64,000 bases of DNA from Hymenobacter nitidus (GCF_020447315.1 NZ_JAJADQ010000001.1:620001-684000); one strand, 5' to 3'. Counted from the stretch's first letter, positions 49,801 through 58,831 are shown. Notes: generated from the sequence alone by a model not told the origin. Numbers and translations: made by a program.

Positions 49801-51249
49801 TTAAAACAGCCGCATCAGCCAGTCGATCAGCTTCTGCACCTTGGGCGTATAAGGCGGGTACATCAGCTTGATGGCCGTGCGGCCGGTACGCTGCCGGAGC
49901 ACGGCCTTTTCGTTGGAGAAAGCCAAAAAGCCGTAGTGCCCGTGGGCCTTGCCCATGCCGCTGTTGCCCACGCCGCCGAAGGGCAGCTCGGGGTGGGCCA
50001 GGTGCAGAATGGTTTCGTTTACGCAGCAGCCCCCGGCCGACACGTTCTGGAGCACATACTGCTGGTTATCATTGCTTTTGGTGAACAGGTACAGCGCCAG
50101 GGGCCGGGGCCGGGCATTCACGAAGTCGGCGGCTTCGGGCAGGGTGCGGAAGGGCTGAATGGGCAGCAGCGGCCCGAAAATTTCCTCCTGCATCACGCGG
50201 CTGTCGGGGGCGGCGTTGAGCAGCAAGGTGGGCTCGATAAAGCACTGGCTGCTATCCACGATGCCGCCCTGAGCTACCTGCGCGCCGTCGCGCTGGGCAT
50301 CTTCCAGCAAGCTTGAAATCCGCCTGAAATGGTGGCCGTTGACGATGCGGGCGTACGATTTAGAGTGGATGATGCCCTCGTGCTGCGGGTCGTAGAAGCG
50401 GGTGATGGCCTGGCCGACTTCGCGCACAAACTGCTCCTGCACGCTTTCGTGCACTAGCACGTAGTCGGGGGCCACGCAGGTCTGGCCGGCATTGATATAC
50501 TTACCCCATACGATTTTCTCGGCCGCGTCGCGCAGGTCGGCCGTGGCATCGACTACTACCGGCGACTTGCCGCCCAGCTCCAGCGTCACGCTGGTCAGGT
50601 GCTCGGCGGCGGCGCGCATCACCACCTTGCCAATGGCCGGGCTGCCGGTGAAAAAGATATGGTTGAAGGGCAGGCGCAACAGCTCGGTGGCCACGTCCTT
50701 GTCGCCTTCCACCACGGCCACTTCGGCGGGGTCGAACAGCTCGTGGGCCATGCGGCTGAGCAGGGCGGCCACGGCGGGCGTCATCTCTGAGGGCTTGATG
50801 ATGCAGCAGTTGCCGGCGGCCAGGGCCGAAGTCAGCGGGTCGATGGCTAGGTAGAACGGGTAGTTCCAGGGCGCCACAATCAGGCACACGCCTTTGGGCT
50901 CGTAATGCACCCAGGAACTGGTGCCCACCAGCGACAGGGGCGTGCCCACGCGGCGCGGGCGCATCCACTGCTTCAGGTGCTTAATGGTATGCTTGATTTC
51001 GACCTGCGAAGACCAGATTTCGGTGACGTCGGTTTCAGCCGCGGGCTTGCGAAAATCGGCGTAGAGGGCCTGCTGAATGGGCTGGCGGTTTTGCTCGATC
51101 CACTGGCTGAGCTTGCGCAGGCGCGCAATCCGCTCCCGCACCGATTCGCGCTGCAGGGCCGGAGCCCGCAGCTGTTGCTGCTTGAATAGCGCGGCCAGGC
51201 CGGTAGAAGACGTAGCGGCAGGAGCCGCCGAAGCCGAAGAAACAGTCAT
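49801..51249 (-). CDS. Aldehyde dehydrogenase, fatty-aldehyde (ALDH3-like)
   Basis: 482 residues. Catalytic Cys258 in NAGQTCVAPDYV, Glu in LELGGKSP near 224, cofactor segment FFTGSPAIGK, and PLLPIQPF. Shorter than ALDH1/2 and ending in a hydrophobic segment after KLMYPPYTPKVQKLIDWLMRLF, it matches the class 3 fatty-aldehyde dehydrogenase group, whose C-terminus can associate with membranes. It oxidises fatty aldehydes to acids, a step that follows the GMC oxidase reaction encoded next to it. TATCTTAG (51279-51286, minus) is a near -7 box. Confidence 0.92.
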   Translation of the reverse strand: MTVSSASAAPAATSSTGLAALFKQQQLRAPALQRESVRERIARLRKLSQWIEQNRQPIQQALYADFRKPAAETDVTEIWSSQVEIKHTIKHLKQWMRPRRVGTPLSLVGTSSWVHYEPKGVCLIVAPWNYPFYLAIDPLTSALAAGNCCIIKPSEMTPAVAALLSRMAHELFDPAEVAVVEGDKDVATELLRLPFNHIFFTGSPAIGKVVMRAAAEHLTSVTLELGGKSPVVVDATADLRDAAEKIVWGKYINAGQTCVAPDYVLVHESVQEQFVREVGQAITRFYDPQHEGIIHSKSYARIVNGHHFRRISSLLEDAQRDGAQVAQGGIVDSSQCFIEPTLLLNAAPDSRVMQEEIFGPLLPIQPFRTLPEAADFVNARPRPLALYLFTKSNDNQQYVLQNVSAGGCCVNETILHLAHPELPFGGVGNSGMGKAHGHYGFLAFSNEKAVLRQRTGRTAIKLMYPPYTPKVQKLIDWLMRLF

Positions 51250-51625
51250 ACAAGAATGCGTGGTGGAAACAGAACAGCCTAAGATACGGAATCGGGCGGG
51301 CTAGTTGCGGGGAGGGAAGTTTGCGCCCTGCGGGAATAACAAGGCAGCCGGCAAATCGGACTTCGGGTGCCCGTCTCATGCTTGGTCTGCTACCGCGCAG
51401 CCGAAGTTTCCCGCAGGCTCCCATTGCCACACTACTTGTCATGGCGGGAGAGATGCCTCGACAAGTGGGCCAAGAATGACGAGTTGCGTGGCAACGTCAG
51501 CACGCGAAATGCCGAGCGCTGCTCGACAGGACGTTCTTTTGTCTTGCCTGTATAGCCTTGCTCAAAAAAAAGGAGCCACTGTACTAGGTACAGTGGCTCC
51601 TTTCGGTTGTAGCAAGCTACGAACA
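51250..51625. other. Intergenic region with REP-like remnants and terminator
   Basis: 376 bp. 51360-51540 contains degenerate pieces such as TCATGCTTGG.., CGCAGCCGAAG and TTGTCATGGCGGGAGAGATG that resemble dispersed REP-type sequences. No coding frame is credible. A strong terminator occupies 51569-51603. Confidence 0.5.
51569..51603. terminator. Bidirectional intrinsic terminator
   Basis: AAAGGAGCCACTGTAC pairs perfectly with its complement across a 3-nt TAG loop (51569-51584 and 51588-51603), with an A-run on the left. It lies behind the minus-strand SDR gene. Confidence 0.85.
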
Positions 51626-52489
51626 TTAGGTATTCAGCACCTCACCGCCGTTGGGATGCAGGGCCTGCCCGGTGATGTAGGACGCATCGTCGGAGGCCAG
51701 AAACACGTAGCACGGGCCCACTTCCGAGGGTTGGCCGGGGCGCTTCATGGTGGTGTCTTTGCCAAAGGAGGCTACTTTCTCGGGTGGAAAAGTAGCCGGA
51801 ATCAGGGGCGTCCAGATGGGGCCGGGCGCCACGCTGTTCACCCGGATTTTCTTCTCGGCCAGTTGCTGGGCAATGGAGCGGGTGTAGGCCGTAATAGCAC
51901 CTTTGGTGGAGGTATAATCGACCAGCTGCTGGTTGCCGCGGTAGGCGTTGATGGAGGACGTGTTGATAATCGAGTCGCCTTCCTTGAGGTGGGCCAGGGC
52001 CGCCCGCGTGACGCGCACGAAGGAGAAGAAGTTGACCTGGAAGGTATCGAGCCACTGCTGGTCGGGAATTTCCGTCACGTCCTGGCTCACGAACTGCTCG
52101 GCGGCGTTATTCACCAGCACGTTCAAACCGCCCAGCTCCTGCACGGTACGCTCTACTATTTCCTGGCAGAAGCTGGCCTCGCGCAGGTCGCCGGGCAGGG
52201 TGAGGCAGCGGCGGCCCTCCTGCTCAATCAGCTGGCGCGTGTCGTAGGCATCCTGCTCTTCGTCGGGCAGGTAGGTAATGGCCACATCGGCCCCTTCGCG
52301 GGCAAAGTGCACCGCCACCGAGCGGCCGATGCCACTGTCGCCACCCGTGATGAGGGCTACTTTGCCTGCCAGCTTGCCGCTGCCCTTGTAGGTGGCGCGG
52401 ATATACTCGGGCTGGGGCGTCATTTCGGTTTCGAGGCCCGGCTGCTGGTCTTGCTGCTGGGGAGGCAGGGAGGTTGGTTTGGTTTCCAT
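51626..52489 (-). CDS. SDR-family oxidoreductase, general-stress type (YdaD/YhdG-like)
   Basis: 287 residues from ATG 52489 (METKPTSLPPQQQDQ), chosen because the conserved Pro/Gln-rich lead and YKGSGKLAGKVALITGG follow it. Rossmann motif TGGDSGIGRSVA, DLPDEEQDA-like loop, NNAAEQF, SSINAYRG with catalytic Ser, and YTSTKGAI with the Tyr-x-x-x-Lys. C-terminal GQALHPNGGEVLNT is typical of the 'glucose dehydrogenase-like' stress SDRs. Cytosolic and NAD(P)-dependent; substrate unknown. An operator-like palindrome lies 133 bp upstream at 52622-52643. Confidence 0.88.
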   Translation of the reverse strand: METKPTSLPPQQQDQQPGLETEMTPQPEYIRATYKGSGKLAGKVALITGGDSGIGRSVAVHFAREGADVAITYLPDEEQDAYDTRQLIEQEGRRCLTLPGDLREASFCQEIVERTVQELGGLNVLVNNAAEQFVSQDVTEIPDQQWLDTFQVNFFSFVRVTRAALAHLKEGDSIINTSSINAYRGNQQLVDYTSTKGAITAYTRSIAQQLAEKKIRVNSVAPGPIWTPLIPATFPPEKVASFGKDTTMKRPGQPSEVGPCYVFLASDDASYITGQALHPNGGEVLNT

Positions 52490-52621
52490 AGAAGTGCGGG
52501 ATAAGTCGTGCGTAAGCTCTAAAAAACGCAGACCCACCGGCGGGGTTATAGCCCAGCTGCCAATTTGCCCGCTTCGGACGGGCGCTACAGCGGAATTTAG
52601 TAAGCCGTTTCGGGGGCTGCA

Positions 52622-52643
52622 CAATACCTACTTGTAGGTATTG
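52622..52643. promoter_or_regulatory. Operator-like perfect palindrome
   Basis: Arms CAATACCTAC and GTAGGTATTG are perfect complements with a 2-nt TT spacer. The core TACCTAC..GTAGGTA is like many TetR-family operators. It overlaps the -33 element of the adjacent plus-strand promoter. Confidence 0.6.
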
Positions 52644-52671
52644 CGGACGGCGCCCCCCGAGTATAATTTTG
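52641..52671 (+). promoter_or_regulatory. Bacteroidota-type promoter
   Basis: TTG at 52641-52643 and TAATTTTG at 52664-52671 are 20 bp apart, a full match to the -33/-7 pattern. A start near 52678 would lie just before the hairpin at 52683-52721. Confidence 0.55.
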
Positions 52672-52682
52672 CATGGAAAACC

Positions 52683-52721
52683 GCCTGCTACACAGCCGCG
52701 CTTCGGGAGCTGGTAGCAGGC
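52683..52721 (+). terminator. Hairpin with terminator or attenuator features
   Basis: GCCTGCTAC (52683-52691) pairs with GTAGCAGGC (52713-52721), and an inner CAGC/GCTG extends the stem with one bulge. TTGCTTTTGG follows. It begins about 5 nt from the predicted start of transcription. Confidence 0.45.
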
Positions 52722-52802
52722 TTGCTTTTGGCGGCATTACCAGGGCCTACGCCGGCCCGGCTGCGCCAGCACAAACATTTCATTAACAAGCATCTAGCTC
52801 GC

Positions 52803-52810
52803 TATTTTTG
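52803..52810 (+). promoter_or_regulatory. Bacteroidota -7 box for the DUF5723 gene
   Basis: TATTTTTG, full match to TAnnTTTG. TTTC at 52778-52781 is a possible weak -33. The leader would be about 125 nt to the ATG at 52944. Confidence 0.5.
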
Positions 52811-52943
52811 TTTTTTATCCACTAGTGTGCCCGCCAAGGGCTTTGCAGTACCAGTACCCCTGTAGCGGCCGGCTGCAATATTCCTATTTCCGGCGGCTCT
52901 CTTTTCCTCGCTCTTACCTCCGAACCTAACGCAACACGACTAC

Positions 52944-54737
52944 ATGAATACTTCTCGCCTGGCTGGGCTGCTGCTCACCCTGCTTCCCGGCACGGTGGCC
53001 GGCCAACAGCTTTTTAACAGTGCCCGGGGCAACTACTCGGGCCTGGGTGGTGCCTCCTGGAACCCGGCCAACATCGTCGACAACCGCTACTTCTTTCAGC
53101 TGCAGCTGGTTAGCTTCGATGTGCACGCCACCAACACGGCCTACCAGTACACCGGCCCCTGGAGCCCCCAGAACAGCAGCGCCGAGCTGGACCTGGACAA
53201 GGAATTTCTGACCCGCCGCGCCAGTGACAAGCCCAAGCTACTGAGCACCGGCCTGAACGTGCGCGGTCCGGGCGTGATGGTGCGCATCAGCCCCACCCAG
53301 AGCGTGGCCTTCAGCACCCGGGTGCGCGGGGCCCTGCAGGGCAACTCGGTATCGGAAAACCTGATTCAGAACGCCGTGGACGAGTTTAAGGTGAAGGGCC
53401 GCTCGGCCGACAACACCTTCAACCTGAACCTGAACGCCTTTGCCCAGTACGACCTGACCTACGGCCGCGTGATTCTGGACAAGAGCCTGCACTTTCTCAA
53501 GGCCGGCGTCACGGCCCGGCGCTATATCGGCTTCGGCTCGGGCTACCTGCAAAGCAAGAAGGCCGACTACGAAATCATTGACAAGGCGGCTACCAACGAC
53601 ACCATTGTGCGCATCAACGCCCTGGACGCAGCCTTTGGCTACTCCAACCCCGATGCCTTCGACAACGTGGACGCCAACCAGGCCCTGAAATGGCTGAGCG
53701 GCGGCGGCGGGGCCGGCGGCGGCTGGGGCATGGACATCGGGGCGGTGTATGAGTTCCGGCCCGACATGGGCCAGTACCGCTACATCGACAAAAAGGGCGT
53801 GGACCGGCTCGACTACTCGCGCAACAAGTACCTGTTCCGGGTGGCTGCCTCCATTACGGACATCGGCTACATCCGCTACAAGGACAACGCCACGGCTTTC
53901 AACAACATCAAAACCAACAAAACCGGCGTCAGTGAGTCTGACCTCGACGGTATCGACGAGGACAACTACGAGCAGCGGCTCAACAAGATTCTGCGCACTG
54001 ATAAGCAACAGCGCGAAAACCAGTTCACGACCGGCGTGCCCACGGCCCTGAACCTGGACGTGGACTACCACGTGTATAAGTGGATTTATGCCAACGCCTC
54101 GGTCAGCCAGAGCCTGCGCGGCACCTACGCCATCGGCATGCGTAGCTTCTCGTTTGCCTCCGTCACGCCCCGCATCGAGAGCAAGTGGCTGGAAGTAGCC
54201 GCGCCCATCACTCTGATGAACGGCTACCAGACCTTCGCCTACGGCCTGATGCTGCGGCTGGGTCCGCTCACGGTGGGTTCCAACGACCTGTCGGGCTACT
54301 TCGATTCGAGCAGTCCCTACGGCTTCAATGGCTATGCCGAGCTGGCCTTTTCCCTGGCCAACGGCGGCAAAAAGAGCAAGCACGGCCCGTCCCGCCTGAA
54401 GGACAGCAACAACTCGACACCCAAAGCGTCGAAAGCGCCGAAAGCCTCTAAGGAGGCCAAAACGCCGAAAGCAACGGAAACGCCAGCAGCGCCACAAACG
54501 CCCGCACCAACGGAAACGCCAACGGCACCACAAACGCCGGCACCAACGGAAACTCCGGCACCAACAGCAACGCCAACACCAGAAACGCCAGCTGCAACGG
54601 AAACTCCGGCCCCACAAATAGCGCCGGAAACCTCAACGCCGGCAGCGCCGGCAGCAGCGGAAACCACGGCGTCGCCCACTGCCACGGAAACGCCAGCCCC
54701 ACCAACGCCGGCTCCGGCGGAAACTCCGAAGCCCTAA
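52944..54737 (+). CDS. DUF5723-type exported beta-barrel protein with Pro/Ala/Thr tail
   Basis: 597 residues. Signal peptide MNTSRLAGLLLTLLPGTVAGQ, then an outer-membrane-type beta-rich region (about 25-475) with SARGNYSGLGGASWNPANIVDNRYFFQL typical of DUF5723 proteins, a GGGGAGGGWGMD loop, and closing strands GLMLRLGPLTVGSNDLSGYF. From about 475 the chain becomes a low-complexity tail, first Lys/Ala/Ser (KASKAPKASKEAKTPK), then many TETPAxP repeats. Such a tail after a beta-barrel is unusual and may extend to peptidoglycan or be surface-exposed. Function unknown. Terminator at 54744-54775. Confidence 0.78.
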   Translation: MNTSRLAGLLLTLLPGTVAGQQLFNSARGNYSGLGGASWNPANIVDNRYFFQLQLVSFDVHATNTAYQYTGPWSPQNSSAELDLDKEFLTRRASDKPKLLSTGLNVRGPGVMVRISPTQSVAFSTRVRGALQGNSVSENLIQNAVDEFKVKGRSADNTFNLNLNAFAQYDLTYGRVILDKSLHFLKAGVTARRYIGFGSGYLQSKKADYEIIDKAATNDTIVRINALDAAFGYSNPDAFDNVDANQALKWLSGGGGAGGGWGMDIGAVYEFRPDMGQYRYIDKKGVDRLDYSRNKYLFRVAASITDIGYIRYKDNATAFNNIKTNKTGVSESDLDGIDEDNYEQRLNKILRTDKQQRENQFTTGVPTALNLDVDYHVYKWIYANASVSQSLRGTYAIGMRSFSFASVTPRIESKWLEVAAPITLMNGYQTFAYGLMLRLGPLTVGSNDLSGYFDSSSPYGFNGYAELAFSLANGGKKSKHGPSRLKDSNNSTPKASKAPKASKEAKTPKATETPAAPQTPAPTETPTAPQTPAPTETPAPTATPTPETPAATETPAPQIAPETSTPAAPAAAETTASPTATETPAPPTPAPAETPKP

Positions 54738-54743
54738 GCAGCA

Positions 54744-54775
54744 AGGCCGCCCCAGTGGGGCGGCCTTATTTTTTG
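54744..54775. terminator. Bidirectional intrinsic terminator
   Basis: AAGGCCGCCCC pairs with GGGGCGGCCTT over AGT, then ATTTTTT. It overlaps the end of the TPR gene by 3 nt and serves both convergent genes. Confidence 0.85.
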
Positions 54776-56010
54776 TGGTTCTTCAGGTAAAGCTTGGCCT
54801 CCCGGTACTGGGGCGACTTTTTCTCGGCCTTTTCCACCACCGTGGAGTAGTAGCGGCGGGCGGCCTTCACGTCGTTTTCGTCTTCGGCCAGGCGGCCCAG
54901 GTTCACGTTGGCCGACAGGTAAAAGCCGCTGCTGGTGTCGCCGGTCAGCTCCGAAAACACGAGGCAGCGCTGGAAGTAGTCTTTGGCCTTGGTCAGGTCC
55001 TTGTAGCTGTTCTGCACGATGGAGCCCAGGAAATAGGTGGCGTAGCGCCCGCTGATGCCCTCGTAGCCGGCGTAGCCCCGGTTGAGCTTGTCCAGAATTT
55101 CGCGGCTCACCCGCTCGCACTCTATCATGTCGCCCTGGTGGTAGCAGAGCAGGGCGTAGAAGCGCTGGAAGTAGGCATTGTCGGGGTAATTGTTGGCCAG
55201 GTAGCGGGCCACGGGCAGGGCCGCGTCCAGCTTATTTTCCTCCGTGTACAGGATGCGCATCAGGTAAGCCTTGGCTTCCAGACCGGTGTAGAAGCCGTTG
55301 CTGGCCACGTTGCGCAGCTGCTGCAAGCCCAGGGCGCGGTTGCCCTTGGGAAAGAGCAGCAGTACGGGCCGCAGCAGCGGGTAATTATCCGAAATCCAGA
55401 CGGCGTAGTAGTTGAACAGGGCCTGGCCGAGCAGAAACTCGGGGCTCAGGCCGTTGGCTTCCTTGCTTTCCTGCAGGTAGCGCAGGGCTTTGCGGCTGCT
55501 GAGCGTGGCGGCCGTCCAGTTTTTGCGCTCGGCGTTCAGCTGGGCATCGAAGCCGTAGGCGGCCGACAGGAAAAAGCAGGCTTCGTAGTTCTTGTTGTCG
55601 GCCTCGTAGAGCTTCTCGGCCTTGCGCACGGTGGTATCCATGTAGGCGAAGAGCTGCTTGTCGTACTGCTTGGCCTGTAGGTTGGTGGGCACGATTTTCC
55701 ACCACTGGCTCAGGCCCATCAGCAGGTAGGGCAAGGGGTGCTCGGGGTAGCGGCGGCGCAGGGAGCGGAATTGCTTTTCGGCCTTGTCGTACTTGAAGTT
55801 GTAGAGGTTGTGCATGGCCCCTTCCAGCTCCAGCTGAATGTCCTTGTCGAGCATAAGCCAGCCTTTGCCGTCGCGGGCACCGGGGGCAATGTCCACGTTT
55901 TCCAGCTCGATCTTGCGGATGGGCCGGGGCGTTTTGGTGGAATCGGGGCGCTGGGCGGCAACCGGCAGCGAGCAAACAACAAGGCTCAGAATAAGCAGTA
56001 ACTGCCGCAT
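54766..56010 (-). CDS. Exported TPR-repeat protein
   Basis: 414 residues. Signal peptide MRQLLLILSLVVCSLPVAAQ, a short strand-like lead (KIELENVDIAPGARDGKGW), then helical repeats through the end with TPR consensus features: YNFKYDKAEKQFRSLRRRYPEHPLPYLL, YEACFFLSAAYG, LLCYHQGDMIECERVSREIL, ANVNLGRLAEDENDVKAARRYY. Periplasmic scaffold, role unknown. Convergent with the DUF5723 gene. Confidence 0.8.
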   Translation of the reverse strand: MRQLLLILSLVVCSLPVAAQRPDSTKTPRPIRKIELENVDIAPGARDGKGWLMLDKDIQLELEGAMHNLYNFKYDKAEKQFRSLRRRYPEHPLPYLLMGLSQWWKIVPTNLQAKQYDKQLFAYMDTTVRKAEKLYEADNKNYEACFFLSAAYGFDAQLNAERKNWTAATLSSRKALRYLQESKEANGLSPEFLLGQALFNYYAVWISDNYPLLRPVLLLFPKGNRALGLQQLRNVASNGFYTGLEAKAYLMRILYTEENKLDAALPVARYLANNYPDNAYFQRFYALLCYHQGDMIECERVSREILDKLNRGYAGYEGISGRYATYFLGSIVQNSYKDLTKAKDYFQRCLVFSELTGDTSSGFYLSANVNLGRLAEDENDVKAARRYYSTVVEKAEKKSPQYREAKLYLKNHKK

Positions 56011-56314
56011 AAAATCTACTTCGTGGATAAGCTATGCCCCGCAGCCCAACCGTACAATCGGGGCCAGAAGCTCGGCATTCAACAGCAATAACGCGCTAAT
56101 ACCCGCCCGGTTGGCAAGACGCCGGCCGGAGCCCACCAAAATAACGGGTTTCTTCCCAATTGCCTCGCCCGCTCGGCGTAGTCTTTACGCGCCGGAAGAC
56201 CGATGCTGCAGTAGCATCGGCCTTCTCTAACTACTTCACTTACAATCCGGGCCACCTGTTTTAAGCAGGCGCCACTGCACGAGCAATAGAATAAAACTGC
56301 CGGGGGCCAGGGGC
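56011..56314. other. Intergenic region
   Basis: 304 bp between two minus-strand genes. One hairpin (about 56200-56222, CCGATGCT/AGCATCGG) with TTCTC after it may end a transcript. Nothing else recognised. Confidence 0.45.
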
Positions 56315-58732
56315 TTAGTTGTCCATGCGCGACTTCTCGGCTTCGATGCCGGTGTCGCGGCGCTGGCTGGCTTTCACGGTCTTCTTGCCAAACTTGTAGC
56401 TGAAGTTGAGTTTCACGAAGCGGCTTTCCACCTTGTTGTTGTGGCGGGAGTTGAGGCCGCCGGCCAGCACTTCGTAGCGGTTCTGCTGGGTGTTCAGCAC
56501 GTCCGAGACGTTGAGCGTGAGCGTGCCAGCCTCTTTAAGTACCGTTTTGGAGATGCCGAAGCTGGTGAAGAACTGTGACTGAAAGGCCAGGCCCCCGAAG
56601 GTCATCGGCGACATGTACATGCCCGACACTTCGGCTTTCAGGCCCTTGCCCAGCGTCAGGGTGTGGTTGGAGGACAGCATGGCCGAGGGCCGGGCGCTGC
56701 CGAGGCCCACGTTGCCGCCGTTGACTTTGGCAAACGAGAAGCCCGCGGTGGTAACGGTCATCCACTTGCCGCCCAGGTAAGGCTTCATCAGCGTCAGGCT
56801 ACCGTCGAGCGACTCGGCGCTGCGGAAGTTGCGGAAGGAGTTGACTACCACCTGCGTGCCCTCCACTTTCTGGTAGCTGTCGATGAGCACGTCGGTGTGG
56901 TGGCCGTAGCTGATGGCCGTGCTCAGCATGTTGTTATAAGAGTGGGTGAATTCGAAGTTGTGGGAGAAGGACGGGCGGATGTTGGGGTTGCCCTGGGTGT
57001 AGCGGTACTGGCTGATATAGGTCACGAAGGGGTTCACGATGCCGAACTGAAACCGGTCAATCTTGCGGCGGTAGGCAAAGCCCAGCTGCACCTTCTCCGA
57101 CTGATTGTACTGGGCCGACAGCGTCGGAAACAGGTTCAGGTAGTGGCGGCGGGTGATTTGGTCCATTGTGAGGGAAGTGCCGGTGGTGTTGGTTTGCTCG
57201 GCGCGCAGGCCCACCTGCAGGTCCAGCTTCTGCACCGTGCGCTGGAAGGTGGCGTAGGCCGCGTTGATATTCTCGCGGTAGATGAAGTGGTTGGTCTTGC
57301 CTAAATCCGTAGCCCAGTCCTGGCCGGCCGTGGCCTGCTCCCAGCGAATGTCGTTGTCGGTGGTGGTGAAAGTTGTTTTCAGGCCGGCTTCGAGCGTGCC
57401 TTTGTAGAGCGGCTGGGAGTAGTCGGCCGAGGCCGACTGCACCGAGTTGCGGGCCGGCGAGTTGTCGCTGCGCAGCTCGGCACCGTCGTTGCCGAACGTG
57501 GTGGCGTACTCGTTCCGCCAGTTTTTCTGGTAGCCGAAGTAGTCGGCATTCAGGCGCAGGGTGCGGCCGGTGGTGTCGAGCGTGGTTTTGTAGTACACGT
57601 TCACCGACGAATTCAGGAAGCGGGCCTCCCCCACCGTGCGCAGCTCTGACGACTCCAGGGCCGCGCCGTTCGGGCCCGCCAGCAAGGCGCTGTTGCGGCC
57701 GTCCCGGTCCCGGTAGTTGAGCATGCCCTTCACCAGTACGCCCACCGAGCTGGTTTTGCTCAGGTCGTAGTCGAGGCCGAGGCGGGCGGAGTTGTTCTGG
57801 CTGTGGCGCACTTCGCGGCCGTTTTCGGTAAGGCGGGTTTCGGCGGTAGCGGCCCGCTCCGAGCGGGTGGTGCTGTAGGTCTGGTTTTCGAGCCGGTCGA
57901 GGCCGCCGTACACGTTGAGCTTGGCCGTGCGGTGGTTCAGGCTCAGGCCGGCGTTGTAGCGGCCGTACTGCCCGGCGCCGGTGCCCAGCGTGGCGGTGCC
58001 GTTGGTGCCCAGCTTGCGGCTTTTGGTGGTAATGATGTTGACCACGGCCCCGCCCTGGGCGTCGTACTTGGCCGAGGGGTTGCTGATGACTTCGACCTTA
58101 TCCAGGGTGCTGCCGGGCAGGGCGCTGAGCATGTTTTTGAGCTCCTCGCCGCTCAGATTTGTGTATTTGCCGTCGAGCAGCACCACTACCGATTTGCCGC
58201 GCAACGAGTAGCCGTTACTCTGCTCCACCACGCCCGGCGCCCGGCCGATAACGTCGTAGGCAGTGCCGCCGGCGGCAATGGGGCTGGCCGCCACGTTGAG
58301 CACCAGCTTGCCGGCCTGCTGCTCGATAAAGGCTTTGGTACCCGTCACGGTCACGCCCTTGAGCAGTTTCCGGTCGGCGGCCAGGGCTACGGCGGGGGCG
58401 GCATTCGGGCCGGCGGCTACCGTCAGCGGGGCTAGGGCCGAAGTTTTGTAGCCCACGTAGTTTACCAGCAGGGAATAGGAACCGGCAGGCACCGCGTCGA
58501 AGCGGAAGGCGCCCTGCTCGTTGGTCATGGTGCTCAGGGCGGCTTTTGCATCAGCGGCGGGCCGCAGAATTACGGTGGCAAAGGCCAGGGGCTGGCGCGA
58601 GAGGCTGTCGGCTACCAGGCCGGTAAGCTGGCCGGTGGTGTGGGCGGTGGCGGGGGTGGTTTGGGCCGCAACCAGAGCAGGGGCGGCGGCCAGCGTACCA
58701 ACGAGAAGCAGGGAGGAGAAGGCGTTTTTCAT
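56315..58732 (-). CDS. Outer-membrane beta-barrel receptor with carboxypeptidase-like domain
   Basis: 805 residues from ATG 58732, which opens the signal peptide MKNAFSSLLLVGTLAAAPALVAAQ; the open frame further upstream reads into the spacer. Order: carboxypeptidase-regulatory-like domain (about 35-110, LTGLVADSLSRQPLAFATV), plug-like domain (about 125-235, VVLLDGKYTNLSGEELKNML.. and GGAVVNIITTKSRK), then a barrel of the OMP_b-brl_3 type to the C-terminus. This is the TonB-receptor-like group often found next to LytS/LytTR pairs in Bacteroidota. The divergent pair at 58959 is its probable regulator. The ligand is unknown. Confidence 0.88.
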   Translation of the reverse strand: MKNAFSSLLLVGTLAAAPALVAAQTTPATAHTTGQLTGLVADSLSRQPLAFATVILRPAADAKAALSTMTNEQGAFRFDAVPAGSYSLLVNYVGYKTSALAPLTVAAGPNAAPAVALAADRKLLKGVTVTGTKAFIEQQAGKLVLNVAASPIAAGGTAYDVIGRAPGVVEQSNGYSLRGKSVVVLLDGKYTNLSGEELKNMLSALPGSTLDKVEVISNPSAKYDAQGGAVVNIITTKSRKLGTNGTATLGTGAGQYGRYNAGLSLNHRTAKLNVYGGLDRLENQTYSTTRSERAATAETRLTENGREVRHSQNNSARLGLDYDLSKTSSVGVLVKGMLNYRDRDGRNSALLAGPNGAALESSELRTVGEARFLNSSVNVYYKTTLDTTGRTLRLNADYFGYQKNWRNEYATTFGNDGAELRSDNSPARNSVQSASADYSQPLYKGTLEAGLKTTFTTTDNDIRWEQATAGQDWATDLGKTNHFIYRENINAAYATFQRTVQKLDLQVGLRAEQTNTTGTSLTMDQITRRHYLNLFPTLSAQYNQSEKVQLGFAYRRKIDRFQFGIVNPFVTYISQYRYTQGNPNIRPSFSHNFEFTHSYNNMLSTAISYGHHTDVLIDSYQKVEGTQVVVNSFRNFRSAESLDGSLTLMKPYLGGKWMTVTTAGFSFAKVNGGNVGLGSARPSAMLSSNHTLTLGKGLKAEVSGMYMSPMTFGGLAFQSQFFTSFGISKTVLKEAGTLTLNVSDVLNTQQNRYEVLAGGLNSRHNNKVESRFVKLNFSYKFGKKTVKASQRRDTGIEAEKSRMDN

Positions 58733-58831
58733 ATCGGAAGTGGAAAGGAAGGGCTGAGGTGAACTCCCGCCGCCAACCGGCTGGGAATGGGACAAAACAA
58801 CTGCTTCCAATCCGCTTCCATTCGCCATATT

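Larger units (their letters stand above)
52490..52943. other. Regulatory intergenic region
   Basis: 454 bp between the SDR gene (minus) and the DUF5723 gene (plus). It holds a palindrome (52622-52643), a full promoter (52641-52671), a hairpin (52683-52721) and a second -7 box (52803-52810). No protein gene is supported; a 74-codon plus frame at 52641 is dismissed. Confidence 0.6.

Noticed and set aside
52641..52865. 74-codon plus-strand frame
   Set aside because: Begins upstream of the -7 box of the local promoter and spans the hairpin; no conserved features.
53238..54617. 459-codon minus-strand frame rich in Arg, Trp and Phe
   Set aside because: Created by the repetitive tail and GC-rich barrel codons of the DUF5723 gene on the other strand.
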